NCBI GenBank assembly: GCA_902625035.1
Contig: CACNZK010000001.1
Coordinates: forward strand, 82,877-146,876
Source of the DNA: an uncultured Pelagibacteraceae bacterium
Lineage (GTDB): Bacteria > Pseudomonadota > Alphaproteobacteria > Pelagibacterales > Pelagibacteraceae
DNA: 64,000 nt
Direction: 5' to 3'
Made by a program: the position numbers and the translations under genes. Positions 51,098-58,872 of this stretch are shown piece after piece; the stretch's first letter is position 1; each line of letters starts with the position of its first letter. Under the pieces are notes generated by a model. It did no database searches and was not told the DNA's origin. It saw only the letters and a program-made list of their open reading frames with translations.

Positions 51098-51949
51098 ATG
51101 GGTATAGTCACAACAATAGCGCCATTTGCGCTAGCATTAATTATGTTAGGGCTTGGTGCATCATTAACAGTAAAAGATTTTACAAGAGTATTTCAAAATC
51201 CAAGAGAGTTTTTTGTTGGTTTAATTTGTCAATTAATTGTTCTTCCAATTATTGGTTATCTATTAATAATTATTTTAAAAACTCCAATAGAGTTAGCATT
51301 AGGGGTAATGTTGATTGCAGCTGCACCTGGTGGTGTAACTTCAAATGTACTAACTAAATTTGCAGATGGTGATGTCGCACTTTCTATATCTCTCACTGCG
51401 TTTACTAGTTTAATAAGTATTGTTTCAGTTCCCTATATAGTTTTTTTATCAATTGATTTATTTGATATCACTTATGTAGAAAAAGAGGTTTCAATGCTTG
51501 GTATATCCTTAAAGATGTTTTTTGTAGTTACTGTGCCTGTAATAATTGGAATGATTATTAGAAAATTTTTTAGTAATTTTATAGAAAATAATATGAAAAT
51601 TATTGAGAAAATATCTATAGGATTATTTTCAATTGTTTTCATTGCTATCTACATTCAAGAATGGGACAGTATCATAATGTTCCTAACTACAGCAGGGACT
51701 ATTGCTTTAGTTCTTAATATTTCCATGATGATCATAGGCTTTTACGTGGCTAAATTTTTTGCATCAGGTGTTGCTCAACAAAGATGTATATCTCTTGAGT
51801 GTGGATTACAAAATGGAACATTAGCTGTTTTTGTAGGAACTCAACTATTTGGGCAAAACATGACTTACATGGTTCCAACTGCAGCTTATGCTTTGATTAT
51901 GATGATGACTTCTGTTCTTTTTGTATTTTTCTTAAGAAAAAGAACTTAA
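51098..51949 (+). CDS. Bile acid:sodium symporter (BASS) family transporter
   Basis: A 283-residue inner-membrane protein with about nine to ten hydrophobic segments. LIMLGLGASLTVKDF at the start, AAAPGGVTSNVLTKFADGDVALSIS (substrate/sodium-binding unwound helix) and ECGLQNGTLAVFVG near the C-terminus are the conserved BASS elements. Prokaryotic members take up small organic acids such as pantoate or pyruvate-like compounds. A strong AGAGGGG-type ribosome-binding site precedes the ATG. It converges with the next gene with a four-base overlap. Confidence 0.88.
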   Translation: MGIVTTIAPFALALIMLGLGASLTVKDFTRVFQNPREFFVGLICQLIVLPIIGYLLIIILKTPIELALGVMLIAAAPGGVTSNVLTKFADGDVALSISLTAFTSLISIVSVPYIVFLSIDLFDITYVEKEVSMLGISLKMFFVVTVPVIIGMIIRKFFSNFIENNMKIIEKISIGLFSIVFIAIYIQEWDSIIMFLTTAGTIALVLNISMMIIGFYVAKFFASGVAQQRCISLECGLQNGTLAVFVGTQLFGQNMTYMVPTAAYALIMMMTSVLFVFFLRKRT

Positions 51950-54390
51950 TTATTTTTAAAATTAGTTTGTTTTAAAGGTTTGCTAATTATTTCGATTGGA
52001 TATTTTTTTTTCTCAACTTCAATAAATAAATCTTTCTTGTGAAGTTCATCATTTGAAATATCGTTATTGATATAACCAAATGCTAGATTTTTTTTAAAAT
52101 TAAAGGAATAATTACCAGATGTTGATCTACCTATAATTTTATTTTCTAAATATATAGGTTCATCATGAAGCAATAATGGTTCACCTGGCTTACTATCTTT
52201 CAAAGTAAACATTGCAAATCTACTCTTAATTTTTTCTTTTTTAATTTTCTTTAAAGCTTTTTTACCAATAAATTCATCCTCTTTTTTAAAACTTATTGTG
52301 AAAGATAAGCCTGCTTGGTATTGATTTTCCTCTGGTGAAATATCATGACCCCAATGTAAAAATCCACTCTCCATTCGCATAATATCCATGGCGTGCATAC
52401 CACAATTCGAGAGGTTAAAATCTTTACCTTTATCAATCAATAATTCGTAAATTTTTTTAGCATCTCTAGATCTTACATATAGTTCAAAGCCTAATTCACC
52501 AACATATGACAATCTTTGAGTCCAAATTTTAATCCCATCAATTAAAATATATTTTGCTGTGCCAAATCTAAATTCATCATTTTCGAAATCGTCTTTTGAA
52601 ATTGATTTCATTAAAGCTCTACTTTTTGGTCCAAATACACCAAATACACAAAAATCATCTGTAACGTCTTTTAACTCTATATCTTTTGCGAGGTACTTTT
52701 TTATGTGAAATTTATCTCTCTCCCTTGTGGCTGCAGAGCTTATTATTCTAAAATGATCTTTATCAATACAAACAACTGTGAGATCTGTCTCAATACCGCC
52801 ATCAGGATTTAACATATGTGTATAAACACATTTTCCAATTTCATTTTTAATATTAGATGTACAAATTTTTTGTAATTCCCTATGAGCCTGATTAGATTTT
52901 ATCTCGAATTTTGAAAAAGGAGTTAAATCAAATAAACCAACATTTTTTATAGTATTATTTGTTTCATATTCTGCTGAAGGGTACCAATTTTGATAGTTGT
53001 AACTGTATTCATATTCTGTCTTTTCTCCATCTAATGCAAACCACATTGGTCTTTCGTATCCACCAGAAACACCAAAACACGCACCGAAACTTTTTAATTC
53101 ATCGTGATAAGGAAGTGTTTTTATATTTCTAGAGGTTTTGTGCTGTTTAAACGGCCAATGCATGCCATATAAATCTCCTAACGACTCTGTAATTCTTTTT
53201 TTAATAAAACCTAGGTCAGAGTGAAATTTTTGAAATCTTTTTATGTCATAACAGAAAATATCCTCATTTATATGTCCATTAATCAACCATTCGGCTGTAA
53301 CTTTACCAACGCCTCCCCCACTTCCAATTCCAATACTATTTAAACCACAGCATACAAAAAAGTTTTTTACCTCGGTTGCTTCTCCCAGTAATGTATTTGT
53401 ATCTGGAGTAAATGACTCTGGACCTGAAAAAAATTTTCTAATTCCTGCTGTTTCTAGGACTGGAAATCTTTTAATTGCTGTGGCTAAGTAAGGTTCAAAA
53501 TGTTCAAAATTTTCTTGAAATTCTCCAAACGAAAAATCTTCTGGAACTTTATTAAGTTTATCCCATGCTGGGATTGATTGAGATTCAAAAATTCCAACTA
53601 ATATTTTTCCAGCATCTTCTTTAATATAAGTTCTATTATCAAAATCTCTTATAACTGGTAAAGTTTTAGAAAGATTTTCAATTGGCTCAGTAATAATATA
53701 AAAGTGCTCTGCTGGATAAAGAGGAATGCTTACTCCAGCTTTTTCTCCAATTTGGCGGGACCACATTCCTGATGCTAAAACTATATACTCACATTCAATT
53801 TTTTGACCATTTACTTTTACACCAGAAATTTTTCCATTTTTAGTTATGATCTCATCAACGGGAGATTTTTCAAAAATCTTTGCCCCTTCCATTCTAGCTG
53901 CTTTTGCCAACATATGTGTTACTCCAGATGGATCTGCAGCACCATCGCCTGGCATTAAAATTCCTCCTAAAACTTCATCAGTATTTACAATTGGATAATC
54001 TTTTTTAATTTGTTCTTTATCTAAAATTCTAACATCAACATCAAAAAGTTGTGCGGTTGTCGCTTGTCTTTGAAGCTCTTGCCATCTACCTTTATTTTCA
54101 GCAATTGAAAGTGCACCGTTCAATCTTAATCCAGCGGAATGATCAACTTCCTTTTCAAGTTTTTTATAAAGATCTAAAGTATATTTTCTAATTTTAGTAA
54201 TTGCTGCAGATGGACCTAGTTGACTTACTAATCCAGCTGCATGCCAAGTCGTACCTGATGTTAACTGATCTCTTTCTAAAAGGATTGTATCTTTCCAACC
54301 AAATTTAGCTAAATGGTAAGCGACTGAACAACCAACTACTCCACCTCCGATAACAACAACTTTGGTGCTACTTGGAAGTTTTTTTTCCAT
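51946..54390 (-). CDS. Dimethylglycine/sarcosine dehydrogenase-like FAD-GcvT protein
   Basis: An 814-residue oxidative demethylase. Residues 1 to about 380 are the FAD (DAO) domain with VVVIGGGVVGCSVAYHLAKFG and the covalent-flavin histidine H50 in GTTWHAAG; a short FAO_M linker (about 380-435, with DIKRF) follows; then a GcvT aminomethyltransferase folate domain (about 440-720, NVGLFDLTPFSKFE, GYVGELGFELYV-like SYVGELGFELYV) and GcvT C-terminal barrel. Such proteins remove N-methyl groups from dimethylglycine or sarcosine, passing formaldehyde to tetrahydrofolate, part of glycine betaine use in SAR11. Exact substrate is inferred. Confidence 0.87.
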   Translation of the reverse strand: MEKKLPSSTKVVVIGGGVVGCSVAYHLAKFGWKDTILLERDQLTSGTTWHAAGLVSQLGPSAAITKIRKYTLDLYKKLEKEVDHSAGLRLNGALSIAENKGRWQELQRQATTAQLFDVDVRILDKEQIKKDYPIVNTDEVLGGILMPGDGAADPSGVTHMLAKAARMEGAKIFEKSPVDEIITKNGKISGVKVNGQKIECEYIVLASGMWSRQIGEKAGVSIPLYPAEHFYIITEPIENLSKTLPVIRDFDNRTYIKEDAGKILVGIFESQSIPAWDKLNKVPEDFSFGEFQENFEHFEPYLATAIKRFPVLETAGIRKFFSGPESFTPDTNTLLGEATEVKNFFVCCGLNSIGIGSGGGVGKVTAEWLINGHINEDIFCYDIKRFQKFHSDLGFIKKRITESLGDLYGMHWPFKQHKTSRNIKTLPYHDELKSFGACFGVSGGYERPMWFALDGEKTEYEYSYNYQNWYPSAEYETNNTIKNVGLFDLTPFSKFEIKSNQAHRELQKICTSNIKNEIGKCVYTHMLNPDGGIETDLTVVCIDKDHFRIISSAATRERDKFHIKKYLAKDIELKDVTDDFCVFGVFGPKSRALMKSISKDDFENDEFRFGTAKYILIDGIKIWTQRLSYVGELGFELYVRSRDAKKIYELLIDKGKDFNLSNCGMHAMDIMRMESGFLHWGHDISPEENQYQAGLSFTISFKKEDEFIGKKALKKIKKEKIKSRFAMFTLKDSKPGEPLLLHDEPIYLENKIIGRSTSGNYSFNFKKNLAFGYINNDISNDELHKKDLFIEVEKKKYPIEIISKPLKQTNFKNN

Positions 54391-54394
54391 TTAA

Positions 54395-55513
54395 TTAATT
54401 TTTGATTGCATCTCCTGGGTTAACATATTCATGTCCAAATACATCTGCAACAGCTTTATAAGTCACATGACCCTTATGAACATTTAATCCTGCTAAAAAG
54501 TTTTTATCTTCACTAAGAGCTTTTTGATAACCCTTGTTGGCTAATTTGACTAAATAAGGAAGTGTTGCTTTATTTAATGCAATAGTTGAGGTTCTAGGAA
54601 CCCCTCCTGGCATGTTGGCAACACAATAATGAACAACATTATCAACTATAAAAGTTGGATCATTAAAAGTTGTCGGTTTACTTGTTTCTACACAACCACC
54701 TTGATCAATCGCAACGTCAACAATAACTGAGCCTCTTTTCATTAATTTTAACATATCTTTAGTGACTAATTTAGGCGCCTCTGCTCCAGGGATTAAAACT
54801 CCCCCTACTATTAAATCTGCTTCAGCTACTAACTTTTTTAAATCTATCTTATCACTTTGTTCTGGAATAATTTTATCTCCAAACATTTCAACTAATTGTT
54901 TTAGTCTTGCTTCTGATTTATCTACAACATGAACTTTGGCACGCATGCCTGTTGCTATAGTTGCAGCATTTTCTCCGACTACACCTCCGCCTAAAATTAA
55001 AACATTCGCTGGTTCACCACCAGGGGCTCCACCCAATAATACTCCTCTGCCTTTTTGGTTTTTTTCTAGACAATGTGCTCCTGCTTGAACTGACATACGT
55101 CCTGCTACAGCACTCATAGGTGCAAGTAAAGGAAGCCTTCCATTATCATCGGTAATTGTCTCATAAGCTATATTAATACTTTTTGATTTTACCAAACTCT
55201 CTGTCAATTCTTTTGCAGCAGCCAGATGTAAATAAGTGTATACAATTTGATTTTCTTTAATCATTTCAACCTCAACTTTTTGAGGTTCTTTAACTTTAAC
55301 AATTATTTCAGCATCATTAAAAATATCAGTGGCTTTTTCAATAATTTTAGCTCCGGCATTTTTGTACTGATCATTGTCGAAACCTGCTTCAAAGCCTCCA
55401 TTGTTTTCTACTAATACTTCATGTCCCTCAGAGACAAGAGTTTTTACACTATCTGGTGTAAGGCCTATTCTATTTTCTTGAGGTTTAATTTCTTTAGGTA
55501 CGCCAATTCTCAT
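54395..55513 (-). CDS. ald: Alanine dehydrogenase
   Basis: Converts L-alanine and NAD to pyruvate, ammonium and NADH. The 372-residue protein opens MRIGVPKEIKPQENRIGLTP, has TYLHLAA with catalytic His, the LAPMSAVAGRMS substrate region, the Rossmann motif VLILGGGVVGENAA, and DVAIDQGGCVETS. Standard Ald length. It lies 9 bases after the aminotransferase gene, so it would recycle the alanine that this pyruvate-dependent transaminase makes. Confidence 0.95.
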   Translation of the reverse strand: MRIGVPKEIKPQENRIGLTPDSVKTLVSEGHEVLVENNGGFEAGFDNDQYKNAGAKIIEKATDIFNDAEIIVKVKEPQKVEVEMIKENQIVYTYLHLAAAKELTESLVKSKSINIAYETITDDNGRLPLLAPMSAVAGRMSVQAGAHCLEKNQKGRGVLLGGAPGGEPANVLILGGGVVGENAATIATGMRAKVHVVDKSEARLKQLVEMFGDKIIPEQSDKIDLKKLVAEADLIVGGVLIPGAEAPKLVTKDMLKLMKRGSVIVDVAIDQGGCVETSKPTTFNDPTFIVDNVVHYCVANMPGGVPRTSTIALNKATLPYLVKLANKGYQKALSEDKNFLAGLNVHKGHVTYKAVADVFGHEYVNPGDAIKN

Positions 55514-55522
55514 TAACGAAAT

Positions 55523-56869
55523 TTAATTCTTTTTACTTTTTGCGTAATTAGTTATTCCGGTTCTTAATTTTTCAATAATTTCATCAATATGTTTTTTTTC
55601 ACAAATAAACATCGGTGCTATAATTAAACAATCACCTGTAGCTTTGAAATTTACTCCAGCATCATAACAATGTTTAAAAGTAGCTAAGCCTGCTTTACCA
55701 GGTCTACCATCAGTTTTAATATCAATACCGCCCATCATCCCATAGCCTCTAATGTTATCCACTACATCAATATCTTTCAGAGAGAATAGTCCTTCTTGGA
55801 AGTATGGAGCAAGTTCTTTCGCTCTATTGAAAATATCCTCTTTTTCAAAAATATCTTGAACAGCTAATGCTGCTGCAACAGAAACTGGTATTCCTGAATA
55901 CGTGTAACCATGAAATAATTCTATTGCACCTTTTGGAGAATTATCCATAACTGCATCATAAATTTCTTCTTTACAAGCAACCACACCAAATGGAACTATT
56001 CCATTAGTTGTTGCTTTTGCCATAGTCATTATATCAGGTGTCACACCAAACTCTTGAGCTCCAAAAGCTGAACCAGTTCTTCCCCATCCGGTTATAACTT
56101 CATCGAAAATCAAAAGTATTTTATGTTTGTCACAAAGTTCTCTTAATCTTTGCAAATATCCAACTGGTGGAACTAAAGTTCCTGTTGAACCAGCAATTGG
56201 CTCAACAATACAAGCTGCAATATTTTCTGAACCAAAATTAGTACAAATTCTTTCTAAGTCATCAGCAATTTCAGCGCCTGTTTCAGGTTGACCTGATATA
56301 AATTTATGTTCATCTAAATGTGTATGTCTCATATGAACAACACCTGGCATCAAAACACTTGCATAGGCTTTGACATTATTAATCATACCACCTACCGATG
56401 TTGCCCCAATATTCATCCCATGATATGCACGTTCTCTTCCAACAAATCTAAATCTTTGTCCTTCGCCTCTTGCTTTATGATAAGCAATACTAATTTTGAT
56501 CGCTGTTTCAACTGCAGTAGACCCACAGATTGTATAAAATATTTTATTTAAATTTCCAGGTGTATGTTTTGAAATTCTAGTTGCTAATTCAAAAGATCCG
56601 CCAAATCCTTGTTGGAAAGGTTGACAATAATCTAAAGTTTGTAATTGATTTGTTATTGCTTCAATAATTTCTTTTCTACCGTGTCCTAAAGGATTACAGA
56701 ATAATCCTGAGCTAGCATCGATTTGAGTTTTACCCTGGTGATTTTTTAAATAAACACCTTTTGCTTCCACTATAAGTTTTGGATTTTCTTTAAAATCTTT
56801 ATTAGATGTAAATGGCATCCAATGTTCATTTAAGGAATTTGGTACAGATGTTCTTTTTTCTGAGCTCAT
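55523..56869 (-). CDS. Class III omega-amino acid:pyruvate aminotransferase
   Basis: PLP enzyme of 448 residues. HWMPFTSNKDFKENP and DASSGLFCNPLGHGRKEI are the N-terminal signature of beta-alanine:pyruvate transaminases (omega-APT); CGSTAVETAIKI and YHGMNIGATSVGG bind PLP phosphate and ring, IFDEVITGWGRTG holds the PLP Asp, and MAKATTNGIVPFG the Schiff-base lysine. Neighbours are ald and a divergent taurine-type transporter, so the amino donor could be beta-alanine or taurine, with pyruvate as acceptor. Confidence 0.88.
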   Translation of the reverse strand: MSSEKRTSVPNSLNEHWMPFTSNKDFKENPKLIVEAKGVYLKNHQGKTQIDASSGLFCNPLGHGRKEIIEAITNQLQTLDYCQPFQQGFGGSFELATRISKHTPGNLNKIFYTICGSTAVETAIKISIAYHKARGEGQRFRFVGRERAYHGMNIGATSVGGMINNVKAYASVLMPGVVHMRHTHLDEHKFISGQPETGAEIADDLERICTNFGSENIAACIVEPIAGSTGTLVPPVGYLQRLRELCDKHKILLIFDEVITGWGRTGSAFGAQEFGVTPDIMTMAKATTNGIVPFGVVACKEEIYDAVMDNSPKGAIELFHGYTYSGIPVSVAAALAVQDIFEKEDIFNRAKELAPYFQEGLFSLKDIDVVDNIRGYGMMGGIDIKTDGRPGKAGLATFKHCYDAGVNFKATGDCLIIAPMFICEKKHIDEIIEKLRTGITNYAKSKKN

Positions 56870-57044
56870 TATAAATTTTATAAAAGGTTAATTAATGAAT
56901 CCTTAGACTAATTAAGTCCAATAAACCACCAAAATAATTGTCACAACTTAAAGTTGTGTAACTAGAATGAGCATTTTTTTGTTTTACATATAGGTCAAAT
57001 TAATCTTAAAATTGGAACATATAAATAAACAAGGAAGAGGAAAA
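56870..57044. promoter_or_regulatory. Divergent promoter with palindromic operator, aminotransferase / tauA-like
   Basis: A 175-base gap with both promoters. It contains a perfect 17-base palindrome CACAACTT-A-AAGTTGTG at 56942-56958, a good candidate for a dimeric GntR/MarR-type repressor. A TTTTTTTG stretch and TACATATAG-like -10 candidate follow at about 56973-56993 toward the binding-protein gene, which has a clear GGAAGAGG ribosome-binding site. Confidence 0.5.
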
Positions 57045-57986
57045 ATGAAAAAAATAATTAGTTTTATTCTTGGATGTTTTGTAGCTCTTAATCTTTCAAT
57101 TTCAGTTGCTAATTCAGCAGCTAATGAAGTTAGAGTTGCATACTTCTTAGAGTGGCCAAGCCCGAATCTAGAGGACATGATGAAGAAAAACTTCGCTAAA
57201 GCTCTAGGGGTTCCTGTTAAATGGACAAACTTTACTAATGGTGGTGCGATGACTGATGCTATGTTAGCAGGAGATATTGATATCTCTTACTCTCAAGGTT
57301 TAGTTCCATTCATTAATGCGGTTAAATCAAAAGCTCCTATCAAACTTGTAGATGTAGCTATGGAATACGGAATGGGTGGTACAACTTGTGTAACATCTAA
57401 TGCTTCTGGTATAACAAAAGCTAACGCTACAGAACTTGAAGGTAAAAAAGTTGCTGTTCCACTAGGTACAATGGCTGAATACGTTTTTGACGAAAGTATG
57501 AAAGTTGTTGGTGCGGACAGAAAAAAAATGGATATCATTCAAATGGACCCTGAGGAAGGTGCTGCTGCTTTAGTAAGTGGTGATGTTGTAATGGCATGTT
57601 TGTTTGGTGGTAACTCGATTAAAGCTGCAACTGCAGTTGGATCTAGATTACTTACAGTTCAAGAAGCTAGAGACGCTGGTATCTTAGGTATTGATATCAC
57701 TTCAGTAACTACTAAGTTTATGAAGGAAAATCCAGGTATGCTAAGAACTTTTATTGAAGTAACTCATGAGGCTAATGCGAGATATAGAGCTGGTAAAAGT
57801 GATATGAACGCAATGTCAAAAGCTTCTGAAATGAAAGTTGCTGATATGAAAGAAACTTTAAGTGGCTTTAAATTTCTAACACCTGAGGAAACTAAACAAT
57901 CTATGGAAAGTGGAAATCTTGATGCATTCTTAAAAGGAATGGGAACACCAAGAGGAAACGTAGATACTAGTTTCTTACCTTTATAA
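57045..57986 (+). CDS. Taurine-type ABC transporter substrate-binding protein
   Basis: Periplasmic receptor of the NMT1/TauA/SsuA group, 313 residues. Start is ATG 57045 behind GGAAGAGG; an in-frame ATG at 57012 would only add a poor, charged extension before the signal peptide (MKKIISFILGCFVALNLSIS, cleavage near ANS-AA). RVAYFLEWPSPN, GGAMTDAMLAGDIDISYSQG and GKKVAVPLGTMAEYV are ligand-site segments of this fold. It is followed by a strong hairpin and then the ATPase and permease. Taurine is likely; other amines or sulfonates are possible. Confidence 0.88.
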   Translation: MKKIISFILGCFVALNLSISVANSAANEVRVAYFLEWPSPNLEDMMKKNFAKALGVPVKWTNFTNGGAMTDAMLAGDIDISYSQGLVPFINAVKSKAPIKLVDVAMEYGMGGTTCVTSNASGITKANATELEGKKVAVPLGTMAEYVFDESMKVVGADRKKMDIIQMDPEEGAAALVSGDVVMACLFGGNSIKAATAVGSRLLTVQEARDAGILGIDITSVTTKFMKENPGMLRTFIEVTHEANARYRAGKSDMNAMSKASEMKVADMKETLSGFKFLTPEETKQSMESGNLDAFLKGMGTPRGNVDTSFLPL

Positions 57987-58009
57987 TCTAAAGGTAATTT
58001 AAATTTTAA

Positions 58010-58047
58010 TAGGTGCCAATTGTAATAAATTGGTGCCTATTTTTTTA
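58010..58047 (+). terminator. Attenuator/terminator hairpin after tauA-like gene
   Basis: TAGGTGCCAATT pairs with AATTGGTGCCTA (12 pairs with two G-T wobbles), six-base loop, then eight Ts at 58040-58047. Lies 23 bases after the binding-protein stop and 28 before the ATPase start. Probably lets a fraction of transcripts through so that the receptor is made in excess. Confidence 0.8.
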
Positions 58048-58074
58048 TTAAAAATTCAAATATAAAGTCTCTTT

Positions 58075-58872
58075 ATGAGTGATTTAATTTCACAAAATCT
58101 AAACATGATTTTTAAAACTCCTAAAGGAGAAACTGTTCACGCCTTAAAAGATTTAAATTTTACTCTTAAAAAAGGAGAACTTCTTACTGTTCTTGGACCA
58201 TCTGGTTGTGGAAAGACTACGCTATTAAATATTACTGCAGGATTTATTAGACCAACTTCAGGAAGTATTACTTTAAATAACAAAGAAATAGATGGACCAG
58301 GAGTTGAAAGGGGAATGGTTTTTCAGCAAGGTGCTTTATTTGAATGGCTAACAGTTGCTGAAAACGTGAACTTTGGGTTAAGAATGAAAAAAGAAGATCC
58401 AGTTGAAACTCAGAAAAAAGTTGATGAATGGTTAGAGATTGTTGGATTAAAAGGTTTTGGAAACACACCAACTTATCAATTATCTGGGGGAATGCAGCAA
58501 AGAGTGGCTCTAGCAAGATGTCTAATTAATAATCCAGATTTGATCTTAATGGATGAACCATTAGGAGCTCTTGATGCTCTTACAAGAGAAAAAATGCAGT
58601 CTTTAGTTTTAAAAATTTGGAAGGAGACTGGTAAAACAATTATTTTGATTACTCACTCAGTTGAAGAGGCCTTGCTTTTAGGGGAAAGATTATACGTGAT
58701 GGCTCCAAGACCAGGAAGAATACATAAAGAATATAATCTTCCATTCGCTTCAATGGGATTAAAAGAAGACCTAAGGGAAATTAAAAAAAACAAAGAGTTC
58801 TCTCAAAAAAGAGAGGAAATTCTTGAAATGATCTGGAACATGGAAGAGGAAATTATGGGGAAAGATAATTAA
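58075..58872 (+). CDS. Taurine-type ABC transporter ATP-binding protein
   Basis: ATPase of 265 residues. Walker A GPSGCGKTT near residue 41, Q-loop VFQQGALFEWLTVAENV, signature LSGGMQQRVALARCL, Walker B LILMDEPLGALDALT and the switch His in ITHSVEEAL are all intact. The sequence is of the TauB/SsuB/nitrate type. It is followed directly by the permease gene (start of next gene adjoins the stop). Confidence 0.93.
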   Translation: MSDLISQNLNMIFKTPKGETVHALKDLNFTLKKGELLTVLGPSGCGKTTLLNITAGFIRPTSGSITLNNKEIDGPGVERGMVFQQGALFEWLTVAENVNFGLRMKKEDPVETQKKVDEWLEIVGLKGFGNTPTYQLSGGMQQRVALARCLINNPDLILMDEPLGALDALTREKMQSLVLKIWKETGKTIILITHSVEEALLLGERLYVMAPRPGRIHKEYNLPFASMGLKEDLREIKKNKEFSQKREEILEMIWNMEEEIMGKDN

